From NCBI RefSeq assembly GCF_004795895.1, contig NZ_CP039250.1, forward strand, positions 3,162,001 to 3,226,000: a stretch of 64,000 bases of DNA. The letters are read 5' to 3'. A program made the translations under genes and the position numbers. The notes beneath the pieces were generated by a model. The model searched no databases. It was given only the letters and a program-made list of their open reading frames with translations, and had not been told where the DNA came from. Of this stretch, positions 1 through 8,369 are shown one piece after another (the first letter of the stretch is position 1; every line of letters begins with the position of its first letter). The stretch comes from Sphingopyxis sp. PAMC25046. GTDB taxonomy: Bacteria; Pseudomonadota; Alphaproteobacteria; Sphingomonadales; Sphingomonadaceae.

Positions 1-149
1 TCCGGTTTTTCCCAGGCGCCGACCCAGCCGTCGTCCTGTCCCGAATCGACGATCACGCCATCATCGATGCGCAGCCACGCGGGGTGCGGCGCACCTTCCT
101 CGCCGAGCGCTGCCACCGGGGGCAGCCAGAGAACCAGCGTGCGCGACAT
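1..149 (-). CDS. gspL: Type II secretion protein GspL, N-terminal fragment (runs off window)
   Basis: The minus-strand frame opens at ATG 149-147 and reads MSRTLVLWLPPVA, then a PHPAWLRIDDG stretch, and continues off the left edge. GspL is the bitopic inner-membrane protein that links the GspE ATPase to the pseudopilus assembly platform; its cytoplasmic N-terminus is actin-like. The assignment rests on position (directly after gspK in a C-to-K ordered operon) and the typical start, since only about 49 residues are visible. The start has no Shine-Dalgarno sequence because a 268-bp inverted-repeat element ends one base upstream. Before that insertion the gspK stop and this ATG were probably contiguous (TAAATG). 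Confidence 0.7.
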   Translation of the reverse strand, partial: MSRTLVLWLPPVAALGEEGAPHPAWLRIDDGVIVDSGQDDGWVGAWEKP

Positions 150-150
150 T

Positions 151-418
151 TAGGGCATGAATCCGCATACGGCGCCGTCGAGGCGCCGAAATGGCGAAGA
201 TATCGGCTTCGCGTGGCCGCAGCGGACGGTGGTTCCGTCTGCAAGGCCGCGCGGAGACGAGATCGAAGCCATTTCGGCGTCCCTCCGGGATTTGACCGAT
301 TTTGTCCATGGCTGCGTCAGCGAGCCTTGGAATATACTCATATGCCTGCGTCTCGCTTCCTTGCCCTGAACAAAATCGCTTCAAACCTCGACGGTGCCGT
401 ATGCGGATTCATGCCCTA
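151..418 (-). mobile_element. MITE-like 268-bp inverted-repeat element, copy 1 (between gspK and gspL)
   Basis: The terminal inverted repeats start TAGGGCATGAATCCGCATAC and extend over 33 bp with one mismatch (151-183 against 418-386). Inside is a second perfect 12-bp inverted repeat (184-195 and 268-279), and a third pair CGATTTTG/CAAAATCG bounds a core of about 85 bp. The core aligns with the element at 50019-50287 when this copy is read on the minus strand, and the lengths are 268 and 269 bp. Both copies are flanked by TA, as expected for Tc1/IS630-type target duplication (inference). There is no coding capacity beyond frame shadows. Removing the element and one TA restores TAA-ATG between gspK and gspL. 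Confidence 0.75.
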
Positions 419-1423
419 GTCCGCCTCGCCCCAATCGCGGCGCACGATCACCGGCGGTGTCATTCCGGCAGACGGCGCTCCGCCATTGGCATCGATCAGC
501 GAAACTGCGGTCAAGAAACCGTCCCCCATCGTCACGTTCGTCGTCAGCGCAAGCCAGCGGCTGGTCACGCCCGCCTGTTCGGCGACATCGTTCGGCGGCT
601 TGCGGCCTTCGAACACACTCGCCTCCCAGAATCGCACACTGCTGCCATAGCCGCCCGCGGGGCGCGCCGCCAGCGCCGCCCGTGCGTCGGCGATACCGAT
701 TTCGCCGGGCAGCAGCATCGCGACCAGCGGCGCCTGTTCGGGCGCAAGCGTATTGACGTTCAGCTTTACTGGATCGGTCACCGGCAGCACGCAGATCCAG
801 GGCCTCAGCCGCGCATAGATCTTCGGGGTGACCCCGCGCACCGCGCGCAATTCGCTGACATCGGCCATCTTGCGGTTGGCGGGCAGATAGGCGCCCTGCA
901 TCGATCGATAGACATTATCCTCGGCGCCCAGCCGGCCTTCGTTGCTGTCGCTGTCGATCCAGTCGGCCGCTGCGCCCGCAATCGCCTGCGCCTCACCCGT
1001 TTCGATGCCGAGCAGCGTCATCAATTCGCCGAACTGGCGCATCGCGCCCGACCGCTGGCTGAACCGTCCCGGCACCGTTTCGGCAACGAGGCTGTTGAGG
1101 TTGAAGCAATTGTTCGCATCGGTGAGCTTCGCCCGCGCTTCGCCGCCGGGCAGCGGCAGCGTGAAATCGCGGCCTAGCCAATTGCCGGCGAGCGTCAGCT
1201 TGGCCGGGTCGCGCCCGACGAGATCGGCGACCCGGCGCAGCGCAATCTGTTCGGCGGCAAAGGCATAGGCACGCCCCTGATCGACCGTCGCCGCGCTGCC
1301 CGCTATGCGCGTCGCGAGCGTCAAGCGGTCGAGCGCGGTCGCCGCGATCACCGCCATCACCGCGACGAGCAGCAATACGCTGAGCAGCGCCGCGCCGCGC
1401 TCATCCCCGCTCTGACGCTTCAT
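416..1423 (-). CDS. gspK: Type II secretion minor pseudopilin GspK
   Basis: This 335-aa protein belongs to the pseudopilus tip complex (GspH-I-J-K). It starts MKRQSGDERG, then ALLSVLLLVAVMAVIAATAL, the prepilin cleavage site plus hydrophobic helix. As usual for GspK, the mature +1 is not Phe and there is a large C-terminal globular domain, visible through DWIDSD and LNVNT. The ATG overlaps the gspJ stop as ATGA. The present TAG stop uses the G of the adjacent inverted-repeat element; the uninterrupted gene probably ended in TAA. Strong call. Confidence 0.93.
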   Translation of the reverse strand: MKRQSGDERGAALLSVLLLVAVMAVIAATALDRLTLATRIAGSAATVDQGRAYAFAAEQIALRRVADLVGRDPAKLTLAGNWLGRDFTLPLPGGEARAKLTDANNCFNLNSLVAETVPGRFSQRSGAMRQFGELMTLLGIETGEAQAIAGAAADWIDSDSNEGRLGAEDNVYRSMQGAYLPANRKMADVSELRAVRGVTPKIYARLRPWICVLPVTDPVKLNVNTLAPEQAPLVAMLLPGEIGIADARAALAARPAGGYGSSVRFWEASVFEGRKPPNDVAEQAGVTSRWLALTTNVTMGDGFLTAVSLIDANGGAPSAGMTPPVIVRRDWGEAD

Positions 1424-2151
1424 GGTGCCGGCACCTCGGCGGCGGGCGGCGGCGGAAGGGTCGGAGCCGTCAGGAACGTCATCGCGAGCGCCTCGCGCCC
1501 GACGCGCGTCAGCCGCACCTCGACCGCGCGGGGCAACCGGTCGCCCGGCTCCGACGTCCAGTTTTCGTTCCAAGCGCCCCGTTCGTCGCGATAGCGCACC
1601 GCCACCGCCGCAACCTCGTCGACGAGCCGGTCGCCGTCGCCGAGCGCGGTGCCGTCGAGCATCGGCTGCGTCGCGCGGCGCCACTCGCCCCCTATAAGTG
1701 CATAGCCGACACGTTCGACGTCGGGACGCGGGCTACCAGCGAGTGCGCCCGCGCCCCCATGAACGAAGGCAAACCCGTTCGACGATCCGATGAAGGCCGG
1801 AATGGCCTCGCCCGCCGGACCGCGCGTCGAGCGTTGGACGGCCTGCGCGAGATCGTTCGCCATCACTGCACGGAGCCGGTTGATCCCGCCCATCGCCTTG
1901 AGCCGTTCCTGCACCGCGTCCTGCGTGTCGACGCTGCTGCGCAGGAGAGCGACGCCCATCGCCGCGATCGCCGCGAAAATGGAGAGCGCGACGAGCATCT
2001 CGACGAGGGTGAAGCCGTTTAGCGCTGCCCCCACGTCCGTCGGTGCTGAGCGTGTCGAACCACCGTTCTTCCTTTTCGACTTCGCAAAGAAGGAACGGCC
2101 CTTCGACAAGCTCAGGGCGAACGGGAAAATAGACACGACGCCCAATCTCAT
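1420..2151 (-). CDS. gspJ: Type II secretion minor pseudopilin GspJ with repeat-extended leader
   Basis: A minor pseudopilin with the signature NG/FTLVEMLVALSIF followed by a hydrophobic helix and globular domain. ATG 2151-2149 overlaps the gspI stop (ATGA) and would give a 46-residue leader, far longer than the usual 6-20. Residues 10-38 of that leader are encoded by an 88-bp palindromic repeat (2037-2124) read in frame. An alternative GTG at 2034-2032 gives a conventional 7-residue leader (MGAALNG) but has no clear Shine-Dalgarno sequence. The mature protein is unaffected, because prepilin peptidase cuts after the Gly. The family is certain; the start is not. Confidence 0.9.
   Translation of the reverse strand: MRLGVVSIFPFALSLSKGRSFFAKSKRKNGGSTRSAPTDVGAALNGFTLVEMLVALSIFAAIAAMGVALLRSSVDTQDAVQERLKAMGGINRLRAVMANDLAQAVQRSTRGPAGEAIPAFIGSSNGFAFVHGGAGALAGSPRPDVERVGYALIGGEWRRATQPMLDGTALGDGDRLVDEVAAVAVRYRDERGAWNENWTSEPGDRLPRAVEVRLTRVGREALAMTFLTAPTLPPPPAAEVPAP
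2037..2124. repeat. 88-bp REP-like palindrome inserted at the 5' end of gspJ
   Basis: The arms at 2037-2074 and 2090-2124 are imperfect reverse complements. The right arm contains CTTCGACAAGCTCAGGGCGA and the left its degenerate partner GTGCTGAGCGTGTCGAA. I recognise this as the type of intergenic palindrome common in sphingomonad and xanthomonad genomes, which yields FALSLSKG when translated. Here it lies within the gspJ reading frame and keeps the frame open. Confidence 0.8.
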
Positions 2152-2513
2152 CGCGACGGCCGGATGATCGTCAACGCTGCCTGTCCCCGCCCGCTTTCGG
2201 GTCGCACGAGCAGATCGATGCGCAGCAACGCGTCGTCGGCGGTCTTGGCGACGCGCTGTTCGACGCGCCAGTTGCGCCCGGCATTGGCGACGCCGATCGC
2301 GCTGTTGCCGATCGTCGGCGGCGCGGGGTCGGTCCATAACTCGACCGCGCGGTTTTGCGCGACGATGCCCGCCATCGTGCTTTCGTCGAGGTCGCCCGCG
2401 GTGCGCACCGCATAGGCGTCGAGGCGGACGAGCGCGAGTGCGGCTATGCTGATGACGCTGAGCGCGACCAGCATTTCAAGCAGCGTAAATCCGCTTTCAC
2501 GCTCACCGGCCAC
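2148..2513 (-). CDS. gspI: Type II secretion minor pseudopilin GspI
   Basis: A 121-aa minor pseudopilin. GTG 2513-2511 is chosen because it gives an 8-residue leader MAGERESG before FTLLEMLVALSVISIAALAL and overlaps the gspH stop by a few bases, like its operon neighbours. The mature domain is short, as expected for GspI. Asn-Arg-Ala-Val-Glu-Leu (NRAVEL) lies in the region after the helix. The gene ends in TGA overlapping the gspJ ATG. Confidence 0.92.
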   Translation of the reverse strand: MAGERESGFTLLEMLVALSVISIAALALVRLDAYAVRTAGDLDESTMAGIVAQNRAVELWTDPAPPTIGNSAIGVANAGRNWRVEQRVAKTADDALLRIDLLVRPESGRGQAALTIIRPSR

Positions 2514-2985
2514 GGCTGACCTCCCCCGTCGCGGAGACGCGGACGACCTCGCGCGCATCCCCCCCCGCGAGCACGATGGCCTGCGGCGTCGGGCTGGTGC
2601 CGACGCGGTCGAAGAGCAGCCGCGCCGCGCCGCGTCCGTCACCCGCAGCGAAGCGGACGTCGCCGGGCCAGTTTCGCTGTTCGAAGGCACGGCCCGGCAA
2701 TGGTTGCCATTCACCGGCAATCCGCCGTTCGAACCCATAGCCCGAGGGCGCGAAATTGACCGCGACGCCGCGCCCCTCGATCACCGCGACATCGCGCGCC
2801 GCGGCGAGGCGCGCCGCGAGCCGGTCGGCTTCGCTGCGCACCGTGCGTTCCTCGCCCGGAATGGTGAGCACGACCGCGGTCGCGGCAAGCGCCACGATCG
2901 CGAGCACGACCATCAGTTCGACGAGGGTGAAGCCGTTGGCGTGAGGACGCGGGCGCGCCTCAGGCGTCGCTGCGAATATCCGCAT
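2503..2985 (-). CDS. gspH: Type II secretion minor pseudopilin GspH
   Basis: A 160-aa minor pseudopilin. The prepilin motif is HANG/FTLVELMVVLAIVALAA with an 18-residue leader from ATG 2985-2983, a start that overlaps the end of gspG by 26 nt. An in-frame ATG at 3018 is possible but would give a 29-residue leader. The conserved GVAVNF and GYGFERR segments of the GspH/FimT fold are present. It is predicted to join the tip complex with GspI, J and K. Confidence 0.92.
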   Translation of the reverse strand: MRIFAATPEARPRPHANGFTLVELMVVLAIVALAATAVVLTIPGEERTVRSEADRLAARLAAARDVAVIEGRGVAVNFAPSGYGFERRIAGEWQPLPGRAFEQRNWPGDVRFAAGDGRGAARLLFDRVGTSPTPQAIVLAGGDAREVVRVSATGEVSRGR

Positions 2986-3472
2986 TATCGTCGGTCCCGC
3001 CGGGGGCGCCGTCGGCACCGAGCGACCAGACGTCGAACGCCTTCCCGTTCGGCCCCGGCGCCTGATAATTATAGGGGCGCCCCCACGGATCGGCGGGCAG
3101 TTTCTTGATATAGCCGCCGCGGCGATAGCGTTCGGGCTGGGCCAGCGCCGGAGGCGCGGTGACGAGCGCGTTCAGCCCGTCGGTGGAGGCTGGATAGACC
3201 AGATTGTCGAGGCGATATTGTTCGAGCGCATTTTCGAGCGTCGCGATATCGGCCTTCGCCTTGGTCACCATCGCGCGGTCTTGGCTCGGCAGGACGTTGA
3301 TCATCACCACGGTCGCGAGCAGTCCGATGATGAAGATGACGACCATGAGTTCGGTCAGCGTGAAGCCGCGCTCGTCCTTCTTGCGGCGGCGGTGCACGGG
3401 GGGACGGCCCCGATCCGAAAAGGATGTATCGAGCATCAGGTGGAGGAATAGCTTCATCAGCGACATTTTCAT
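2960..3472 (-). CDS. gspG: Type II secretion major pseudopilin GspG
   Basis: The major pseudopilus subunit, 170 aa. The signature DERG/FTLTELMVVIFIIGLLATVV is followed by the GspG-typical segments DIATLENALEQYRLDN, YPASTDGLNALV, LPADPWGRPYNYQ and a terminal Asp-rich calcium-site region (GTDDNADI). ATG 3472-3470 overlaps the gspF stop (ATGA) and gives a 36-residue leader, long for the family. In-frame Met codons at residues 3, 6 and 13 are alternative starts. It is the most abundant protein of the system and directly follows gspF. Confidence 0.95.
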   Translation of the reverse strand: MKMSLMKLFLHLMLDTSFSDRGRPPVHRRRKKDERGFTLTELMVVIFIIGLLATVVMINVLPSQDRAMVTKAKADIATLENALEQYRLDNLVYPASTDGLNALVTAPPALAQPERYRRGGYIKKLPADPWGRPYNYQAPGPNGKAFDVWSLGADGAPGGTDDNADIRSDA

Positions 3473-4689
3473 AGTCCGGCTAGATTCTGCAACTGAAGGA
3501 TCGGAAGCAGAATGGCGAGGATGATAAGGGCAACGCACGACCCCATAACGACAATTATGACAGGTTCGAGAAGCGCCATCGACGCGGCCGTGAAGCGGTC
3601 GAATTCGCGTTCGAGATAATCGGCGGCACGTTCGAGCATCACTTCGAGCCGGCCCGCGCTTTCGCCGCTGGCGGTCATATACACGAGCAGCGGCGGAAAG
3701 ACGCCGGCATCGCGGAGCGCGGCCGAAAGACCGCCGCCGGCGCGCACCTGATCGACGATATTGGCGGTCGCGCCGGCGAGCGCGGCATTGCGGATCGTCG
3801 GCACCGTCAATTTCAGCCCTTCGACGAGCGGCAGGCGGCTCGACACCATCGTCGACAGCGTACGCGCGAAGCGCGCCGCGTAAAGGTCGCGGAGAAGGCG
3901 TCCCAAAAGCGGCAGGCGGAGAAGGCGGGCGTCGACCGCCGCCTTGAACGTCGGACGGCGCAGCGCGGCGGTCCAGCCGAATGCGGCGGCGGCGATCAGC
4001 AGCGCGATCAGCCACCACCAATTGGCGGCGAAGCTGGAGATGGCGATCACCGCGCGGGTCAGGAAAGGCAGCTGCTGGCCGGTGTCGGTAAACTGCTCGA
4101 CGACACGCGGGACGACGAAGATCATCAGTGCCGCGACCACCCCGATCGCAACGACCGCGAGCACGATCGGATAGGCGAGCGCGGCGATCAGCTTGCCGCG
4201 CACTTCGGCCTGGCGCTCGAGCAGATCGGCGAGGCGCGCGAGGATCATGGTGAGGCTCCCCGTCGTTTCGCCCGCCGCGACCATCGCGCGATAGAGCGGG
4301 GGAAAGCTGGCGGGCTGGCGCCCCATCGCGTCGGCGAGACGGCGGCCTTCGAGCAGTCCGGCGTGGACGTCGCCGATAATCGCACGCGCGCTTTCGGCCT
4401 CGCTCTGACGCGTCAACGTGCGCAGCGCCTCTTCGAGCGGCGCGACCTCGGCGAGCGTCGCGAGCTGGCGGGTGAAAAGCGCCAGTTCCTTGGCTGAAAG
4501 TTTGGTCTTGCGGAACGCGAGCAGCGAGCGGCCGGCGGGTTTCGCTCCGGCGGCTTCGACCGCGACGATGTGGAATTTCCGCCGCACCAGATCGGCGCGC
4601 GCGGCCTCGTCGTTCGCGGCGGTCAGCCGTCCCTTGCGCTCGCGGCCCTGCGGATCGATCGCCACATAGCGATAATCAGGCATCGACAT
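3469..4689 (-). CDS. gspF: Type II secretion inner-membrane platform protein GspF
   Basis: A 406-aa polytopic protein of the assembly platform. It has two T2SSF domains (about residues 70-195 and 270-395) and membrane segments near 170-200, 220-245 and 375-400. The N-terminus YRYVAIDPQGRERKG and the repeats ALFTRQLATL and FARTLSTMV are family-typical. The first ATG (4689) overlaps the gspE stop; a second at 4683 also fits. Confidence 0.95.
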   Translation of the reverse strand: MSMPDYRYVAIDPQGRERKGRLTAANDEAARADLVRRKFHIVAVEAAGAKPAGRSLLAFRKTKLSAKELALFTRQLATLAEVAPLEEALRTLTRQSEAESARAIIGDVHAGLLEGRRLADAMGRQPASFPPLYRAMVAAGETTGSLTMILARLADLLERQAEVRGKLIAALAYPIVLAVVAIGVVAALMIFVVPRVVEQFTDTGQQLPFLTRAVIAISSFAANWWWLIALLIAAAAFGWTAALRRPTFKAAVDARLLRLPLLGRLLRDLYAARFARTLSTMVSSRLPLVEGLKLTVPTIRNAALAGATANIVDQVRAGGGLSAALRDAGVFPPLLVYMTASGESAGRLEVMLERAADYLEREFDRFTAASMALLEPVIIVVMGSCVALIILAILLPILQLQNLAGL

Positions 4690-6169
4690 CCTCGCGCCGC
4701 GCGATGCGGATCGCCTCTTCTGCGGTCGTCAGCCCCTTGGCGACCATCGACCGCGCCGCCGAGGCGAGCGTCGGCGATTTGAGGAAGGCGTGCTTGGCGA
4801 TCATCGCCTCGTCGCCGCCGGCGTAGATGTAGCGGCGCACCGTCTCGTCGACCTTGATCGCCTCGAACACGCCGATGCGGCCCTTGAAGCCGGTTCCGCC
4901 GCACGCCTCGCAGCCTTTGGGGCGCCAGATCACCGTGCCGATGTCGAGGCCGAGCATCGCGGCGACGCTGTTGTCGGCCTGGACCGGTTCGCGGCAATTG
5001 TCGCAAAGTTTGCGCACAAGGCGCTGCGCTAGGACGGCGCGGAGGGTCGATGCCAGAAGAAAAGGCTCTACTTTCAAATCTTTAAGTCGCGTTATTGCGC
5101 CGACAGCGTCATTGGTATGGACGGTCGAGAGGACGAGGTGGCCGGTGAGCGAGGCTTGCACCGCGATGTCGGCGGTCTCGCGGTCGCGGATTTCGCCGAC
5201 CATCACGACGTCGGGATCCTGGCGCAGGATCGCGCGGAGGCCCGCGGCGAAATCGAGCCCGACCTTGGCGTTCACCTGCGTCTGGCCGACCCCGTCGACG
5301 GCATATTCGACCGGATCCTCGACGGTCAGGATGTTGCGCTGGCCGTCGTTGAGCTGCTTCAAGGCGGCGTAGAGCGTCGTCGTCTTGCCCGAGCCTGTCG
5401 GGCCGGTGACGAGGATGATGCCATTGGGTTCGGCGAGCGCCTCGCGCAATATCTGGTCGGCGGCACCCGACAGCCCGAGCACGTCGAAGTCGATCCCGGC
5501 GCTGTCCTTGTCGAGAATACGCATCACGACGCGCTCGCCCGCGCGGCTGGGCAAGGTCGAAACGCGGACGTCGACCGCCTTGCCGGCGAGCGTCAGGCCG
5601 ATGCGGCCGTCCTGCGGCACGCGGCGTTCGGCGATGTCGAGGCGCGCCATGACCTTGATACGGCTGACGACGACGGGGGCGACGTGCGGCGGCATGCGCA
5701 GATGTTCGCGGAGCACGCCGTCGGCGCGCATGCGCACGACGAGCCCGCTTTCATATGGCTCGATATGGATGTCGCTGACCCCCTGCCGCACTGCCTCCGC
5801 GATGATCGCGTTGATCAGGCGGATCGCGGGGGCATCGTCGGCGCTGTCGAGCAGATCCTCCGCGCTCGGGATGCCGAGGTCGAGATCGCCGTCGCCCATC
5901 GACCCCGCCATCGCGGCGGCCGAACTGTCGACCGCATAATGATCCGAAAGCAGCCGGTCGAAATCGGCGACGTCGGCGGTCGCGACGCGCAGCGGCTGCG
6001 CGAGATAGCGTTTGACCTCGATCAGCACGGCGGGATCGCTGCCCTCGCGCAGCGTCGCGAGCCAGACGCCGTTTTCGCCCGGCGCGATGACGACGCCATG
6101 CGCGCGCGCGAAACCATAAGGAATATCAACCGGCGCCGGGGGAGGCGCCGCCGGTTCGATGTCGGTCAC
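4676..6169 (-). CDS. gspE: Type II secretion ATPase GspE
   Basis: The cytoplasmic hexameric ATPase that powers pseudopilus assembly, 497 aa. The Walker A GPTGSGKTTTLYA lies near residue 260, followed by Asp/His boxes, Walker B (VVMVGEIRD) and ASLTGHLVLSTVHTND. The zinc tetracysteine motif is CDNC...CEAC. The start is GTG 6169-6167, overlapping the gspD stop as GTGA. The N-terminal GspL-binding domain looks short, so the protein resembles the compact alphaproteobacterial GspE type. Confidence 0.96.
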   Translation of the reverse strand: MTDIEPAAPPPAPVDIPYGFARAHGVVIAPGENGVWLATLREGSDPAVLIEVKRYLAQPLRVATADVADFDRLLSDHYAVDSSAAAMAGSMGDGDLDLGIPSAEDLLDSADDAPAIRLINAIIAEAVRQGVSDIHIEPYESGLVVRMRADGVLREHLRMPPHVAPVVVSRIKVMARLDIAERRVPQDGRIGLTLAGKAVDVRVSTLPSRAGERVVMRILDKDSAGIDFDVLGLSGAADQILREALAEPNGIILVTGPTGSGKTTTLYAALKQLNDGQRNILTVEDPVEYAVDGVGQTQVNAKVGLDFAAGLRAILRQDPDVVMVGEIRDRETADIAVQASLTGHLVLSTVHTNDAVGAITRLKDLKVEPFLLASTLRAVLAQRLVRKLCDNCREPVQADNSVAAMLGLDIGTVIWRPKGCEACGGTGFKGRIGVFEAIKVDETVRRYIYAGGDEAMIAKHAFLKSPTLASAARSMVAKGLTTAEEAIRIARREDVDA

Positions 6170-8364
6170 GGATAGTCTCCGGCAGGGGACGCGGGCGCCT
6201 CGGACGTCGAGGGCGGAACATCGGTCGTCACCACGCTGCCATCGGGGCGGCGCAGTTCGGGCAGGTTGACCGGGCCGACCGTCACGTCGGCCGGCGTCGG
6301 GGACGACGGCGGGGTCGTCCCCATATAGTCGCGCACCAGCGTGTCGATCGCGGGTTCGACATCGGGATTCCGCTGAAGCTGGAAGTCGCGGATATAGCCG
6401 TAGCGGCGCGCGGTGAGCGTGGCATTGTCTTCGCGGCTCTTGAGGATCGTCGGGCGGATGAAGACCATCAGGTTGGTCTTCGATCGCGTCCGGCTGCGCG
6501 ATTTGAACAATTCGCCGATCAGCGGAATATCGCTGAGGAGCGGGATGCGCTCGATCGTCTTGCGCTCGTCATCGTTGAGCAGGCCGCCGATCGCGAGAAT
6601 CTCGCCGTCGTCGACGGTCAGCACGGTTTCGAACGCACGCTTGTTGATGATGAGGTCGCTGTTGCGCGACGACACCGGCCCCGCGACGCTCGACACTTCC
6701 TGACGGAGGAAGAGCTTGACCTCACCCGCGCCGTTGACCTGCGGCGTGACGTCGAGCTTGATGCCGACCTCTTCGCGCTGGACGGTGCGGAAGGCTTCGT
6801 CGAAATTGTCGCTGAGCGCTTCGCCCGTCGTGATCGGCACTTCCTGCCCGACGAGGAATTTCGCCGCCTGATTGTCGAGCGTGACGATATGAGGGGTCGC
6901 GAGCAGGTTCGACGTCGTATCCGATTTCACCGCGTTGATGATCGCGCCAAAGACCGTATTCTTGCCGATGTCGCCCGCGAAGCCGGCGAAACCGCCACTC
7001 GCGCCGAGCAGCGACGCGGCGGCGGCTTCCTGCAGGCTGTTGCCGAGTGCGCTCGTCGTCTGGGTAACGACGGTTTCGCCGTCGACCGTCGTCTTGTCCT
7101 CGGTGAGCTTGGTCGCAGCATAGGCGCCGCCCAGTGTCAGGATGTTCGGCTGCGCATTGCTGTAGCTGGTCGCGACGAACGGGATATTCTTGCCCCCCAG
7201 GAGGAACTGGACGCCGAGGCGCTTCGCGGCATCGTCGCCGATCTCGACGACGATCGCCTCGACGAGAACCTGTTGGCGCCGGCTGTCGAGCTGGCGGATC
7301 AGTTCGCCGAGCATCCGCTGCACTTCGCTGTTCGCGGCGACGATGATCGCGTTTGCGCCTTCGTAGCGCGTGACGATCGCCGGGCCGCGCGTCGAGATGC
7401 TGCCGCTGCCGCCTGCGCCGGTCGAGGCGGGCGCAGCGGCGGCCGGGGCGGGTGCGCTACCACCGTCCGAAGACGAGGTCGATGAGGACGCCGGCGGCAG
7501 CCCTACCTTTTGCGCCGGATCGCTGCCGCCGCCGATCAGCTGCTGGAGCGTCGGCAGCAATGTTTCGGCATTGGCGTGTTCGAGCCAATAGACGCGCAGT
7601 TCGGTGCCGCCGGCCGCCTTCGCATCGAGATCGTTCGCCATCGCGACGAAGCGCGCGACGAGCGCTTGGTCGCCCCTGAGCGCGATCGCGTTGCTGCTGT
7701 CGATCGGGACGATCGCAACCGGCGCGCGCGCGCCCTCCCCCGCCGCGGGGACAAGCGCGGCGAGCGCGGCGGCGATTTCGCGTGCCCCGGCGTTCTTTAG
7801 CGTGACGATCTGGCTGCTCGAGCTGTCGCGGTCGATGCTGCTCGCGAGCGCGCGGATACGGCGGATATTGTCGGCAAAGTCGGCGACGACGAGGCTGTTG
7901 GCGTTGCGGTTCGCGGTGAGCGAGCCTTGCGCGCTGACGAGCGGGCGCAGCGTTTCGACCGCCGCAACCGCGTCGATGTGCCTCAGACGGATGATTTCGG
8001 TGACGAACTGGTTCTGCGCCGCGCCGCCGCTGCCGATGCGGCCGGGCTGTGCCGCGGCGCCGTCGATCGGCTGGACGCGGTAGCTGCCGTTCGGGCCCGG
8101 CACCGCGACCAGGCCGTTCGAACGCAGGGTCGCGAGGAAAATCTCGAAATATTCGCTGCGCGACAGCGGCCGGTCGGTGACGACCGACACCTTGCCGTTG
8201 ACGCGCCCGTCGATGACGAAGGTGCGCCCGGTGATCCGCGCCGCATCCTGGATGAAGGCGCGAATGTCCGCATCGCGCACGTTCAGCGTATATTGGGCGA
8301 CCGCGGGTGCCGGGGTGGCGGAAACGAGCGCGGCGGCGAGCATCAAGGACAGTTTGAGACGCAT
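6166..8364 (-). CDS. gspD: Type II secretion outer-membrane secretin GspD
   Basis: A 732-aa secretin with a signal peptide (MRLKLSLMLAAALVSATPAPAVA). The N0 domain starts at YTLNVRDADIRAFIQDAA, followed by N1-N3 repeats. A Ser/Ala/Pro-rich insertion near residues 280-315 lies in the N2/N3 region before STRGPAIVTRYEGANA. The C-terminal secretin domain contains VPITTG and ends IPLIGELFKSRSRTRSKTN. No lipobox or obvious pilotin-binding S-domain was seen. ATG 8364-8362 lies 5 nt after the gspC stop. Confidence 0.96.
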   Translation of the reverse strand: MRLKLSLMLAAALVSATPAPAVAQYTLNVRDADIRAFIQDAARITGRTFVIDGRVNGKVSVVTDRPLSRSEYFEIFLATLRSNGLVAVPGPNGSYRVQPIDGAAAQPGRIGSGGAAQNQFVTEIIRLRHIDAVAAVETLRPLVSAQGSLTANRNANSLVVADFADNIRRIRALASSIDRDSSSSQIVTLKNAGAREIAAALAALVPAAGEGARAPVAIVPIDSSNAIALRGDQALVARFVAMANDLDAKAAGGTELRVYWLEHANAETLLPTLQQLIGGGSDPAQKVGLPPASSSTSSSDGGSAPAPAAAAPASTGAGGSGSISTRGPAIVTRYEGANAIIVAANSEVQRMLGELIRQLDSRRQQVLVEAIVVEIGDDAAKRLGVQFLLGGKNIPFVATSYSNAQPNILTLGGAYAATKLTEDKTTVDGETVVTQTTSALGNSLQEAAAASLLGASGGFAGFAGDIGKNTVFGAIINAVKSDTTSNLLATPHIVTLDNQAAKFLVGQEVPITTGEALSDNFDEAFRTVQREEVGIKLDVTPQVNGAGEVKLFLRQEVSSVAGPVSSRNSDLIINKRAFETVLTVDDGEILAIGGLLNDDERKTIERIPLLSDIPLIGELFKSRSRTRSKTNLMVFIRPTILKSREDNATLTARRYGYIRDFQLQRNPDVEPAIDTLVRDYMGTTPPSSPTPADVTVGPVNLPELRRPDGSVVTTDVPPSTSEAPASPAGDYP

Positions 8365-8369
8365 AGAAC

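Noticed and set aside
157-369. Short ORFs inside the inverted-repeat elements
   Set aside because: They begin and end within palindromic arms, occur on both strands and are not shared as proteins between the two copies.
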